Below, piece after piece: positions 41,543-52,123 of a DNA stretch of 64,000 nucleotides. The notes beneath the pieces are model-generated. The model ran no database searches. It was not told the origin of the DNA and worked only from the letters and a program-made list of their open reading frames with translations. The number at the start of each line of letters is the position of its first letter. Positions within the stretch are counted from its first letter, which is position 1. Origin of the DNA: Botryococcus braunii (lineage: Eukaryota; Chlorophyta; Trebouxiophyceae); NCBI GenBank assembly GCA_002005505.1, contig MVGU01001159.1:1-64000 (forward strand). The letters are read 5' to 3'. The translations under genes and the position numbers were made by a program.

Positions 41543-43040
41543 AAGGGGTTTTTGCATGGATAGCCGAAGACAGGACTTTCGCTATATCCCGATTTCCGTC
41601 GGGCACACACATTCGAACGTCCAGAACGTAACGTATTAATAATTTAATTTGTTATTTTTCTTAAATACCAAATGCTTGAATCAATTGCTGCTCTACATTG
41701 GGGATGGCAGGCTCGTTTTAGGAGCGATGTCTTTGCCCAGTGTGGGCCGTTGAGCCATGCAACTTCCGATGCCGGACATTCTTTCGTATTATAAACTATT
41801 AATTGATTATTGCTCTACAAGTGGGGTGGCAAATTTTGGCGTTGAAATTTCCGTATCCCGTCGAATCGGACATGGGGATGCTATTTGCGTCAGGCGTCCG
41901 AAGGATTCTCATTGTATTTCTGGTCATTCGCTGGTTCCAACTTGATTTTAAGCCTTGATAACTTCTAATTTTAGTACTCATTGAAGCATGTGCACATGAA
42001 AATCCGGTTGCAAAGCGATACAATAGCTTTAAAGGTGATGGAACGAAGCTCCGCATCAAAAGTATTATATCTTCCCCATCTGCTTGTGTAGTGAAGTCAA
42101 ACATCAATTTAATGTTTCAATAATAATAAATGTGGTAATCCATGTGAGGAAGGAGGTAGAAGATGGAGCAAAAAACCTACGTTTTTCATGTGGTACTAAG
42201 TCCATCACACCCCTACACCCCTCCCCTCCCTCCCTCCCTCTCTCTCCCCCCCTCCTCTCTTGTCAATACCACTACAATTTTTGATTAGACAACCCTCTTC
42301 AGCTACAAAGAATCTGCCCCCCCCCCCCCCCTTGCACTATGTACGACTTCCTCCTTTGATGGCGGCTTTAGCTCCATTTGCATTCAATGCGTGAAGGCTG
42401 AATTGAAAGCTATCTTAAATCACCTTCAGCTTGTCGTCTGCAACTTGCTGGCACTCTTGGTTCATGTGAGGAGGCAATTCCATTTCACGGCACGTGCTTT
42501 TTTGGTTAGATCCTAATCGACCTCTTTGACCTGCTTCAATACACGTACTACATCGTGGCTAGATACTTCTACTTGTGCTGCAATGATTGGCTTGATCCTG
42601 CATGTCTCTTTTATTGTTTGGTAGTACACCTCGTTGGCACCCATGAGGTGGCCTTTCTTTTACTACATCTGCAGTCTCATGCGCTATACCCTCGTCCACA
42701 AGATGTGGCCTGCCGGACCAGGGTCGGTCACCACCTGAATCATCATCACTTGATCTCCCCCATGAATTGTCTAAGACCTTGTAGGGGCTGGTTACCTTAT
42801 CATGTTAATCGCGCTTGACGTTTAAGGTGTTGAAGACCCAGAGCTCTGGCGTGCTATATAGCCAAGACACCACTCCAAGCGCAACGACGTATATACGAGG
42901 ATCCTCAAGGTAGTACATCCCAGCCTCCACACACACATGTGTTGAGTGCAGGACTTCAATAAGTAATGTGGGTACCCTGGGGTACCCCACGTGACGCACG
43001 AGCCCCATGCCTATTTTTAAACCCTAGCTCCCCTACCCTT
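41543..43040. other. G internal segment, non-coding
   Basis: No gene recognised. It contains a CT-rich run (about 42205-42262) and a poly-C run (about 42316-42330). Its ends are inverted (AAGGG... and ...CCCTT), so the TIR symmetry extends slightly inward. Confidence 0.55.
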
Positions 43041-43792
43041 CACTCCGCCAAATAAATAAGTACAATCGAATTTTCAACCGCGGATTGTACCCCTTGAAAG
43101 GCGTTGCCCGGACCTGGCAGTATCATCACGTGTAGTCCACGTGGAGTACTTTCAGAACAAAAGCTTAGCTCGATGCCCCAAAAAATTTTCGCGCCTTGGG
43201 CACATACAGGAGTGGTGAAGACGCAAGCCGCAGAGAAGGGTAGCCCAACTACAACCGGTCAGTCTTGGGTCCGCTTGCATTTACTTTTAAATTAAAAGTA
43301 AGCAAAGTCTTTGTGTGGGAGTGGAGGAAACGTGCGTGGAGGGGGATGGTGGGGCACCGGATGTTGGCTCCGTTGTAGCAGTTCCAAGGTTAAGTTGCGA
43401 ATCACGGCTTTTCAGCACTTTTCGGTTCCACATTTGGAGCTACAGTTTAGTAAGTATGCATTTTCAATGTGGTGGGCTGGCTTTATTTGAGGCTTCGCTC
43501 CTTGTTAGAGGCGAGATTGGGCACACGGGCCCGGGAATGCTATTTGTCTGATGGGGGACCGGGCTTAAAGCATGTGGGTTCGAGCGTGCCTAAGTGAAGG
43601 AACTCAGATTTTGGGGGCCTTTGGTTGCTTGCGCAATACTACGTTCAATAGTTGAAACCAGCAAAGTTCCATTTTGCGCAACGAAAACATACTTACTTAG
43701 GGACTATTTAACGCTTTTGGCAAAGGGGGACACTGCCTAATGAGTCTGCGGACCAGCTGGAAAGCCATTGCACTTATTTATTTGGGGGAGTG
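43041..43792. repeat. G right 752-bp TIR unit
   Basis: Direct repeat of the left unit, about 99 percent identical by eye. Confidence 0.85.
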
Positions 43793-43796
43793 GAGA

Positions 43797-44757
43797 ATAA
43801 TTCCGGGACCGGCCCGCCCTGGGTACCCGGTCCCCTGGAGTTGGTTGATGAGGTGCCTGATTCGTCGTCGGAGGGATCGAGCCCGTTTTCCTCCCGGGAT
43901 GACTCCTGCTCATCCCATGCATACTCTTCAGGTCTCATGACAACATTCAACAGACAAAGTCTCCATTGATCTACTTTGTTCTTCCCCTTCCTCACTATGT
44001 TCATACCCCATTGCAACGTGCAGGGTAAGACTTTCCTGTGAGGGTCCAACGTTACCCACTTCCCTTGATGTTTTATTTGTGCTTTCCCAACCCCAACACT
44101 GACTGTGGCTTCCCTGGGAGACATCCAGTCTTGACCCAAAATGAGATCCACTCCCTCCATGATAGAATCACATACAAAGAAAGTATGGCGGGTGACTACC
44201 GAAGGGGTGAACCTAACACTAAGGTCAACCTTCCCCTTGGTTTCAGACAAGGACCCATCTGCAAGGACTACTGTTGTTGCTTCCTTGTAATACCTAAGCC
44301 CTTGTAGCACTTTGCCTCGGACAAAAGAATGGGTAGCCCCAGTGTCCATGAGTGCACGAAACTCCATGCCTCGAACAGTAACGGCAAAAGTCAGGTTGAG
44401 TGGTGAGAGATTTCCCACTTGCCCTACATGACAAGATGGTTGTGGCATGACACATGCAAGCACAAATGAAAAAGGAAATATTCCTGCCTTGCCCGAGAAC
44501 ATAAATTGTTCTCCCCTACATCCCCGAGCAAGAACTTTTAGTTTGGCCTTTGTCCTGTACTCTAAGAAAAACCTCCTGCTTTTCCAGACTTTTTGGCTAA
44601 TAACAAAGCAGGCACCAAGGCTGGGATCATGTTTTCTCTTTGCAAAGAAATCATGCAAGCAAGCCTCTGCACAATTTTTCTTAGGTACTACCAACTCAAA
44701 GGGTTCAGAGAGTGAAGACAAATAGGCCAAACAATGGGGATCCATGACCCTTGCGAG
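43797..44757 (-). CDS. pol: Element F protease region
   Basis: In frame after the gag TGA; the first ATG is at 44745. It contains the retropepsin-like motif FRALMDTGATHSFV and LILGQDWMSP. Then an acidic linker runs to the G insertion, where GAGA at 43793-43796 is the G target duplication. The frame resumes without a shift at 40790 once G is removed (3006 bp, a multiple of three). Confidence 0.9.
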
Positions 44758-46017
44758 TCAAGTTTTGGGTTTCCCCTTCCCTTTCCCCTTCCACTTCCCT
44801 CTTCCCTTTCCTTTCCCTTGCCAATTACCTTGCCCTCCTTGAGGTGGTGGAAGCCCTCCTTGCACTGGTGCCACCACTGGTGGGGCCTGTGGTGCAGAGG
44901 GAAAGTAACCCGGTTGAACAACTGGTGGTTGGAACCCTCCCGCTTTAGCTTTAGCAGCCAACCACTCCCTTTTCAACTGACATTGCCATGCTTCATGGCC
45001 CAATTGTTTGCAAAAGTAACACTCCCTATTAGCGGGGATGACCTTCCGAGAGTCCAATTTTCCCTTCCCTGGTGCACCAGGGGGTCCTCCAACAGCTCCC
45101 CAGAAGGGTGGTGACCCCTGAACTTCCTCTGGGATATGAGCTGCACCAAGATTGGTGTGGAAGTTTGATAGTGTCCTCCTCTTGGGGGGACCTCCCTGTG
45201 CATCCCCATGGGCACTCTTGAAACCACCTTCATACTTGACCACAAAGGAGCACAAGTCATCCACGTCTGTGAAGGGTTTCCCTGTCCCGGGGTTGATGGT
45301 ACTGGCCAATCTTAACTGCACATTAAGACCCTTCATGAATAAGTGCAACTTATCCGGCTCTACCATTTCATATTCCACCTCAATATCCGAAAGCAAAGCA
45401 ACAAATCTTTCAATGTACCTCTCCACACTTTCATTACCTTGGTATACTTTGTCAAGCTTTTGTCTTGCTATTGCTACTGTGTCAGTGGCATCATATCTTT
45501 TGGACATAAAAGCTTTAAAGTCTTCCCACTCTATGGCATCTTCCTCTCCTCCCTCTTTTTCCCACTTACGCACAAAAGCATCCCACACTTTAAGAGGTCT
45601 TTCTTCCAAGTGTTGAACTGCCAAAGCAACCCACTTAGCATCAGGCACGTTTGTGAGTTTAGCATATGATGCCAATTTCCGTGCAAAAAACATAAAACTT
45701 CCACGTTTTCCGTTAAAGAGAGGAGGGGCAGCACGCACTTGCACCGGTTTTTGGATCGGTGCTTGAGCCTCGGCCTGCCGAGCCTCCAACTTTTCTTGAA
45801 CCAAAGCGTCAACATATTGTTCAATATCTTCCTTTGACAAGGGGCGTTTCTTCCTTTTGCCTTTTGATCCCTCGGTTGTAGGGGCGATCGGGTTCATGGA
45901 ATCGACGTCCTCCTCTAACAAATCCGTAACCTCGAAGCCTTCCCGCAAAGAACCTTCCAAAAGGCTTCGGTCGTCCTCAGAAAGGTTTTTAAACCTATCT
46001 GATGTCACCGGGCTCAT
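44758..46017 (-). CDS. gag: Element F Gag
   Basis: 419 codons from ATG 46017. The N-terminus is acidic and basic. The Gag capsid domain covers roughly residues 95-270 (APPLFNGKRGSFMFFARKL, HLEERPLKVWDAFV, DWEDFKAFMSKRYD-like, ESVERYIERFVALLSDIE). A CCHC knuckle follows (CYFCKQLGHEAWQC, about 340), then a Gly/Lys/Pro-rich basic tail. It ends at TGA 44758-44760 followed by C, a context favourable for read-through. Pol is in the same frame. Confidence 0.92.
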   Translation of the reverse strand: MSPVTSDRFKNLSEDDRSLLEGSLREGFEVTDLLEEDVDSMNPIAPTTEGSKGKRKKRPLSKEDIEQYVDALVQEKLEARQAEAQAPIQKPVQVRAAPPLFNGKRGSFMFFARKLASYAKLTNVPDAKWVALAVQHLEERPLKVWDAFVRKWEKEGGEEDAIEWEDFKAFMSKRYDATDTVAIARQKLDKVYQGNESVERYIERFVALLSDIEVEYEMVEPDKLHLFMKGLNVQLRLASTINPGTGKPFTDVDDLCSFVVKYEGGFKSAHGDAQGGPPKRRTLSNFHTNLGAAHIPEEVQGSPPFWGAVGGPPGAPGKGKLDSRKVIPANRECYFCKQLGHEAWQCQLKREWLAAKAKAGGFQPPVVQPGYFPSAPQAPPVVAPVQGGLPPPQGGQGNWQGKGKGRGKWKGKGKGKPKT

Positions 46018-46103
46018 CTACGAGGGGCATCCCAAAGTTAGATCCTTGCATCGGCATCTGCCAACTTCCAACAACTTGATCAAAAACCCCAAAGGATTGA
46101 TAA

Positions 46104-46123
46104 CGGCTTTCGCCGATACCAAA
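46104..46123 (-). other. Putative primer-binding site of F
   Basis: After the 5' LTR the minus strand reads TTTGGTATCGGCGAAAGCCG. TGGTATC fits a tRNA ending GATACCA, such as an initiator tRNA-Met. CGGC-GAAA-GCCG could form a GNRA tetraloop hairpin. The tRNA is not proven. Confidence 0.45.
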
Positions 46124-46601
46124 TGTAATAACTCAGCGGAATTTATAAGGAAGTAAGGCAGGAGGGGAGCAAGGAACGAGGCGCGACACGAGGTCCGTCA
46201 CTTGGGGCAAGCAAGCGTTTACAAGAACCACCCCACCACACAGCTTACCCTTGTGGTTTCTCCAGTTCTGTCCTCTCGTGTTAATCTACTCGGCACGCGG
46301 GTTCCTAGCCAGGGGGCGCCTATGATTCGGACTCGGCCCATGTACGAGTTATGTCTCTCTATCGTTCGTGAGAGCCCTAGATCGTCCACTCGCTGGCGTG
46401 CTAACGGTGACAACTATTGTCATCAAACACACGCAATGACGGAGTGCCAACTATGCATGGCGTAAGCAACCATCACCGACGGAAGGTGCTACTCTCGTTC
46501 GAGCGGCTAACCACGTGGCTCCCACGGGCGTGCAGTATGGCGCCAAAGGGCGTCTCCCAAAAATGTCCCGAAATGCTCGGAAATCCTCGCATTCCGTTAC
46601 A
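46124..46601 (-). repeat. Element F 5' LTR (478 bp)
   Basis: Differs from the left copy at ATCGTTCG versus ATCCTTCG, GCCCTAG versus GCCCCAG, and CCCGAAATG versus CCCAAAATG. Confidence 0.93.
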
Positions 46602-49492
46602 CATGCCCTGGGTGCTTGCTTCAGCCCATACAGAGCCTTCTTCAAGCGACACACAGTGTTACCATCCCCATTCTCAAAACCAGGAGGTTGTGTGACATAC
46701 ACCTCCACTTCCAATTCACCATTCAAGAATGCTGTCTTGACATCCACTTGGTGGATCTCAAGACCCTCTTGTGCAGCCACTGAAAGCAGTGCTCTCCTAG
46801 ACCCATAACTGCTAGTTGGTGCAAACACCTCCATGACATCTACACCAGGGATTTGCCTACATCCCTGAGCTACCAACCTTGCCTTGAACCTTAGCACATT
46901 ACCATGAGCATCCATTTTCACGGAGAAAATCCAGTGAACTGGAATCACTTTATGACCACGAGGCCTGGGGACATACTCCATCACCTCGTGGGCATCCAAC
47001 GAATTCTGCTCTTCCTGCATGGCAGCCTTCCAGTATTCCCACTGGGGAGACTGCTGTGCCTCTTTCAAGCTTGAGGCCACACTTATCTTGCTAAAACGCA
47101 CTCCAGTATGCTTCCCCTTTTCTCCCTGGCTCTCAGCAGTCCTGCTCTCATTCTCTCTCTCACCCACTACTCTTTCACTGACTGTCGCCGTACTGCACGT
47201 TGGAACAGCCTGAGCAGGTTCAGATCTCCTTCTCTGCTCTCTCTCTCTCTCTCTCTTCGACTCGCAGTTTGCCTTTTCAAGCTTACTGCTCCCCACGCCA
47301 ACATCATTCTCCCAGACACAGGTATCTCTCGGAAAGCTCTTGTAGTCTGGGGTTGTCACACATTGTCTAAGCTTCCGATTCACCTCCTCATTCGCACTCT
47401 CACATGTCTGACGAGTGGCAGTCTCGTCAGTTCCCTCACAAGCAATCTGAGCGCCCTGCAGGATGTGTGTGGCTGCTCCTTGTGTGCACTGAGTTAGTGC
47501 CTCTCTTTCTCTCTGTCTTCCACCCACTACACATGTGCGCTGGGACGCTGGCCCAGCTGCGCGCTCACAGACATTGCCCCCATTTGTGTGGCTGGCACCA
47601 CATTGCGTCTGGGCTTTATGGAATTGGACTGTGCAGCTCATCTCACACGATGCATCTCTAACATCACTCTCAGGCACTGTACAGGTCCCACCCAAACAGC
47701 TCAGCTCACTTGGACCATCTTCAGTCTGATCAGAGACTGTCCCCCTCTCATCGCTCACATGTGATGCAGGTCTCTCGTGATCCTGACCTCTTTCCTGCAC
47801 CCCTGGTCCCTGTGACTCGGTGTCACATTCAGTCAACCCCACTCGCTCACAGCTCTCTCCCTTCTCCTGTGCCAGCAGGAGCTCGCGAGCAGCAGTTCGA
47901 TGCTCGTAGCGTTGTGATCTTGTCAATCCATCCGGGGGCTGGCCTTCGTTGTCAGGCCGCGGGTCTCGGAGGGTCTGCTGTGCTCGCTCCAAAAGCCGTT
48001 GATGTCCTCCACTGTCGGGATTCCCTCTTGCCATTCGACGGAGTGTCTCCAACATGCCGGACTGGTCCAGGTCCAGCGGATGAGTCCCTCCCGGTGATCC
48101 AGTGACATGATCAGTGGCACCTTCCTCCGGGAGGCACTTCCCCTGACAGACAGGCTCGGTTGCAGCCTCGTCAGGAGCTTCTGGGAGGGTGATGTCATGT
48201 CTGTTGCTGGAGCAGGGTATGCTGATAGCGCCATCCTGAGTGTGGAGTTGGTTGTGACCAGCAGGAGGTTCACTGTCCTGCTGCTGGAGTTGCAGGCCTT
48301 CAGGATATGAAAACTGCTGTGGAAGTCCAGGCAGAATGTGTATTCCCACTCTGGAGGCCCCCCGAATGTGCTCCACAAATTCCACATCTCTGCTCTCCCG
48401 CCAGACCCCTCCTCCTAGATAGATTCGAAATGCCTTGGACACTGGCGAATATCCAGTGAACATCCCGGGCACTGCCTTGGGTGCAAATACACCCCTCTGC
48501 TGGTCTGGAACATGCACAAATGCCAGACATCCCCAGGTACGTAGAAGGGAGACATCCGGTTTATATCCCATAAACATTTCACAGGGGGTAAGAGGCCTGC
48601 CTGTGCTGGGTCCCATGTTCAGAGGGGTGCAGGCTATCTCCAGAGCCTCTTTCCACATCAGAGGACTGGCTGCTGCAAAGTTAAGAAGTGTCTTGGTTCG
48701 CTCCTTGAGGGTCCTGTTGGCTCGCTCTGCTATCCCATTCTGTTGCGGGGTATATGGCGCAGACATCTCCAACTTAGTGCCCTGAGAGGCACAGAACTCC
48801 TTGAATTTGGCATTAATGAATTCAGTGCCCCTGTCACATCGAATGCACTTCACAGTGGTTCTCCTTTCTGTCTGCCAAAACAGGATAAGATCCCTGACAA
48901 CAGCTCCGATAACATCCTTAGATTTAACTGGCAAGACTGCTTTCCATCCGGATGCTTCATCTGCTACTGTCACCCAAAACCGTTCTCCGGTGATTGCAGC
49001 TGGAGATATGGGACCCACAGTGTCAATGTGGATTCTGTCAAGGGGGTTCACTGCAGGTCTGGAACTTTCACCGAAAGGTGGGCGAGCATGCTTCCCCTCA
49101 ATACAGGCTTCACAGTATTTGGGGCACTTTTCACAAGGGGAGAGATGTGTGTCTAGGCCAGTGACTAACTGCTCGCTGCTCAAGCGTTGCATCCATGGTT
49201 CACCAGGGTGTCCGAATCTGCTGTGCCACAAGAAACGTCTAGTGCAGTCATGCTTCAGGCTCTTCTTACATTTTCTCTTCATGGCAGCTGTCACTGGGCA
49301 TGGGGTTTTACTTGCTGTCACAGGCAAACAGTTGTGTACATAGTACAGGCCATTCTCTGCACTCACTGGCATCCTCCACCCATTTGGGCCTGTCACTGCT
49401 GTAAAACCTCCCACACTGTCTGTAGCAAGGCAGGCACCATCACGAAGGGCAGCAGAAGCTGATAGGATATTAGCTGTAGCTGAAGGAACACA
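46602..49492 (-). CDS. pol: Element D integrase and N-terminal RT, cut by element F
   Basis: Continuation of the D gag-pol frame. Integrase zinc-binding residues (HSRFGHPG, CEKC, CEAC) are followed by the core (HIDTVGPISPAAITGERFW, RCDRGTEF, APYTPQQNG). The Ser/Glu/Arg-rich linker contains PDYKSFPRDTCVWENDV (about 47300-47350). RT motifs are VHWIFSVKMDAHG, DVKTAFLNGELE and ALYGLKQAPRA. At 46602 the frame meets the LTR of F (duplication CATGC), and the rest of RT resumes at 16805. One residue in GELEVEVY differs from the usual GELEEEVY. Confidence 0.92.
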
Positions 49493-50785
49493 CTACACAT
49501 GATGCAGCCACAGTGGTACATGCTGTGGGGACAATAGGCAAACTGAGCCCGTTGCAATGATTCCTCCTGTTGCATCTGAGGTGGCAAGTTGGAGGGGAAT
49601 AGGCTTGGCATGTACGGTGGGGGCATGCAGCAGGGACAGGCTGTTGACAAGGTGCACTGACGCTCCACTATCCACAAGCCAGGACTGTTTGGACTGTTTA
49701 TTGCAGTGAGAATCCAGCACATTGTAGGACACTACGTATGGCATACCTTCTGAAGGAGGAGAGGGAGGACCATTAGGTGGATGCAGCAGTGGGAATGCTC
49801 CAGCTCCAGGGAAGGCATGCTGCACTGTTGGGGGTGGCTGAAGTGCTCCGGGAAACTGCCCTTGGGGCCACATGCCAGCCAGCTGCTGTACAGCTGCAAC
49901 TACGTTCCTCTGGGTTTCTGCATCTCTCTGCCGCTTGCGGCAGTCTCGCCAGAAGTGTCCCCTTTTGTGGCAGTAGTTGCAGGTCCCCTTTACCTCCACC
50001 TTTGCGTCTCCATCTGTTGACTGCTTGGGTTGGTTCAGCGCACATGCTGCTGGTGCAGGTACAGGAGCAGGTGGGGTAGGCTGAGCCATCATGACCACAG
50101 CCTGTTGATCCCCATCATCATTGTACCCGGAGGCCTCAGCTGTGGTGGAGATCAGGTCTGCCAGCAGATCCAAAGGATGAGCAACTGCAGTGGGTAGTAG
50201 TCCTGGCGGGTTGGCTGCTGCTGGAAGTCCCTGCACTATTTGGGTTGCCACATGACCATCCAGGAGATCATGTCCATTACGTTTCAAGCAGCTCTTCAGA
50301 TTGATCATCCTGGATACATACTGGGATATTGTTTCTCCTCGCTTCATGCCCTTTGCCATCTCCTTCAGCCAGTCTGCATTGGCTTGGGTATTATACCCAC
50401 CAACGAATTTCTTGCAGATAAATACATAGGCATCATACGCAGAGGGCTTGCTAGACAATTCTCCCAACCATTCTTCCGGGACTGATTCATACATCAGCAG
50501 CATAGCAGCAGCATTGTGGATGGTACCAGTCATGGCTTCTTGAATGGCAGGCAGAGAACCCTTTGCACTATTAGCAGCAGTGAATGCATTGTCCCACACT
50601 ATAAAGTTCTGACAATGACGCAGTAGTTTGATATGGACCTTGACTTGCGTAGCAATAACCTTTGGAAGACTATCTCCCTCACCCTTAGAGGTACTGGGTG
50701 TGCATGGCTCTCGTGTGGGGGTTGATGTTGACTCCTCGTCAGCTGACTTCGATGCTTCACTGGTGCTTGAGCCCTTCTTTACCAT
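49493..50785 (-). CDS. gag-pol: Element D Gag and protease, ends at in-frame TAG
   Basis: 430 codons. The capsid-like domain covers roughly residues 40-215. The CCHC knuckle is CNYCHKRGHFWRDC (269-282), and the protease motif DSGAS starts at 372. TAG at 49493-49495 replaces the CAG (Gln) codon present in A and B within WLHHVQCVPSAT. The pol frame continues unchanged after it, so this is a point nonsense change and not the true gag end. Confidence 0.9.
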   Translation of the reverse strand: MVKKGSSTSEASKSADEESTSTPTREPCTPSTSKGEGDSLPKVIATQVKVHIKLLRHCQNFIVWDNAFTAANSAKGSLPAIQEAMTGTIHNAAAMLLMYESVPEEWLGELSSKPSAYDAYVFICKKFVGGYNTQANADWLKEMAKGMKRGETISQYVSRMINLKSCLKRNGHDLLDGHVATQIVQGLPAAANPPGLLPTAVAHPLDLLADLISTTAEASGYNDDGDQQAVVMMAQPTPPAPVPAPAACALNQPKQSTDGDAKVEVKGTCNYCHKRGHFWRDCRKRQRDAETQRNVVAAVQQLAGMWPQGQFPGALQPPPTVQHAFPGAGAFPLLHPPNGPPSPPSEGMPYVVSYNVLDSHCNKQSKQSWLVDSGASVHLVNSLSLLHAPTVHAKPIPLQLATSDATGGIIATGSVCLLSPQHVPLWLHHV

Positions 50786-50801
50786 TCTGTTGAATATCTG
50801 G

Positions 50802-51326
50802 TCAGTCGTCGTTGCGTTCTGAAAGTTTCGAGTCTCCGTCCTCGTCCTCGCTGCCTGGTTCCGAGCACCACTCTTCCGGACTGTATCCTTTTATGCATCC
50901 CAAGAGAGAAATAAGGAAGTCCTCGTCGAACGAAGCGAGAGCCGTCTCCACAGCTGTGTACGCTGCCTTTTCTGCCCAGAACTCTTCCTGGTCCGGACCT
51001 CCGACCTGCCGCAGGTGTCGTTCAAACAGTGCTCGGGTTACAAATCCTGGGTCTCCGTTGATGAAGGAACACTCCCAGGCTGTGACTTTGTAAGCAGGGT
51101 AGACTGGAAATCTCCGTTTGAACCACCGTGGAGGGTCTAGTCTGCCCTGTCCGTATTTTCGGCTGACAACGTCCTTGATGATGAATGCTCGTTCCTCAGG
51201 TGTTCTTGGTCCTGTCTCTCCACCAGCTCTTCTCAAGCTGTCATATGTCGGTGGTGGAGGTGGAGGAAGCCTCATAGGTCTCGCAGAGCCCGTAGACATT
51301 CTCCCGCTCTGTCTCGTTCGTCCCAT
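50802..51326 (-). CDS. ORF0 of D: 174-aa protein with H3-like N-terminus
   Basis: ATG at 51326, TGA at 50802; the stop lies 16 nt before the gag ATG (50785), in a different frame. The N-terminus is MGRTRQSGRMSTGSARP. It keeps R, T, Q, R and STG of the H3 tail, with the Lys-4 position changed to Arg. Downstream are a polyproline run, the shared core (TYDSLRRAGGETGPRTPEER; VYPAYKVTAWECSFIN; FVTRALFERHL) and an acidic end (EDEDGDS). Length equals the A copy exactly, and most of the core is conserved at protein level, which suggests selection in the lineage. No known enzymatic motif is visible. A GTG- or upstream-started longer frame reaches into the LTR, but the ATG shared with A is the better start. 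Confidence 0.8.
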   Translation of the reverse strand: MGRTRQSGRMSTGSARPMRLPPPPPPTYDSLRRAGGETGPRTPEERAFIIKDVVSRKYGQGRLDPPRWFKRRFPVYPAYKVTAWECSFINGDPGFVTRALFERHLRQVGGPDQEEFWAEKAAYTAVETALASFDEDFLISLLGCIKGYSPEEWCSEPGSEDEDGDSKLSERNDD

Positions 51327-51377
51327 CGCAGATTCTTCCGTTCGGGTCACACATCTCAAATGCTCAGCGTACGAGTT

Positions 51378-51392
51378 GGTGGGCCCATAACC
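51378..51392 (-). other. Primer-binding site of D (half-tRNA type)
   Basis: The minus strand reads GGTTATGGGCCCACC next to the 5' LTR, identical to A and complementary to the initiator tRNA-Met anticodon arm. Confidence 0.85.
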
Positions 51393-52123
51393 TGAACAAT
51401 TCTGAGCGTGGCGTTTCCTGTATGACCCGGGCACGAAGGGTGATTAGCTCGTCGGCACTCTTGTTGTGTGTAGGAGAACAAGCAGTGACCGAATGTGAAT
51501 GAGGACTTGATAGGCAACAGACAAGAAATAAGCACCCGAAGTGCCTTTAATGTCCCAATCAAGTGATTACAATGCTACTTGCTTTCTCTCATCACTCCGT
51601 AATTCAAACTACTTAATCTACGTAACTACCGATAGTCTGCATTACCAGTGTTCAATGAGGAAAACATTAGCACCAACTTAATAACATTACCTAGACCTCT
51701 TCCTAACCAATTGTCAATGAGGCTTCTGTCACTCAACGTCAGGTTACCTGTATGACCCGGGCACGAAGGGTGATTAGCTCGTCGGCGCTCTTGTTGTGTG
51801 TAGGAGAACAAGCAGTGACCGAATGTGAATGAGGACTTGATAGGCAACAGACAAGAGATAAGCACCCGAAGTGCCTTTAATGTCCCAATCAAGAGCCTCG
51901 TCCTTGCACACCGGCGTCATAAATCCTTTCTAGCAAACCGTGTCCAATTACCTCATTCTCCCTAATCTATGCGAAATTGGTCTAGATTGATTCTGGCAGA
52001 ATACCTAGGTTCTGCCACCTATTACTCATTCTAATGAATGTTCCCGCTGGTTAATCCGAGCTGATCTGGCCGCTATTACTCTTCTGAGGGAAAGGCACCA
52101 AATGTTCTTTCACTATTATAACA
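51393..52123 (-). repeat. Element D 5' LTR
   Basis: Same ends and internal modules as the left copy. Visible differences include CGTCGGCGC versus CATCGGCAC in the second module and AAGAGCC versus AAGTGCC after it. Confidence 0.93.

Larger units (their letters stand above)
40791..43792. mobile_element. Element G: composite-like element with two 752-bp TIR units
   Basis: Two direct copies (40791-41542 and 43041-43792) each start CACTCCGCCAAATAAATAAG and end in its near reverse complement (CTTATTTATTTGGGGGAGTG). They flank 1498 bp of non-coding sequence. The whole is bordered by GAGA (40787-40790 and 43793-43796), and removing it with one GAGA restores the F frame. No transposase is seen. It is either a composite of two TIR elements that moved together or an unknown element type with long terminal direct repeats. 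Confidence 0.75.
16806..46601 (-). mobile_element. Element F: Ty3/gypsy chromovirus split by E, B and G
   Basis: LTRs 16806-17283 and 46124-46601 (478 bp, TGTAATAACTCAGCGG...CATTCCGTTACA) are flanked by the duplication CATGC (16801-16805 and 46602-46606). Removing E, B (with C) and G leaves about 7.49 kb. Minus-strand order is gag, PR, RT, RNase H, integrase, chromodomain. All coding pieces lie in one frame, separated by TGA 44758 (gag-pol), TAG 40273 and TAA 39550, with no frameshift. The LTRs differ at about three sites. Confidence 0.95.
9018..52123 (-). mobile_element. Element D: copia retrotransposon hosting the 43-kb nest
   Basis: LTRs at 9018-9748 and 51393-52123 (731 bp each) are flanked by the duplication GTATT (9013-9017 and 52124-52128). 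Removing H, F and one duplication each leaves about 7.37 kb, close to element A (7.32 kb), its nearest relative here. Coding order on the minus strand is ORF0 (50802-51326), gag-pol (starting 50785, broken by F at 46602 and by H at 15976/10044), and the end at 9767. It carries one TAG stop (49493) and a 1-nt frameshift near 16726. The LTRs differ at roughly six or seven sites, the most in the nest, as expected for the oldest insertion. Confidence 0.95.

Noticed and set aside
40791..43792. G as an ordinary LTR retrotransposon
   Set aside because: Ends are CACTCC...GGAGTG rather than TG...CA, the duplication is 4 bp, and no primer site or purine tract borders the direct repeats.
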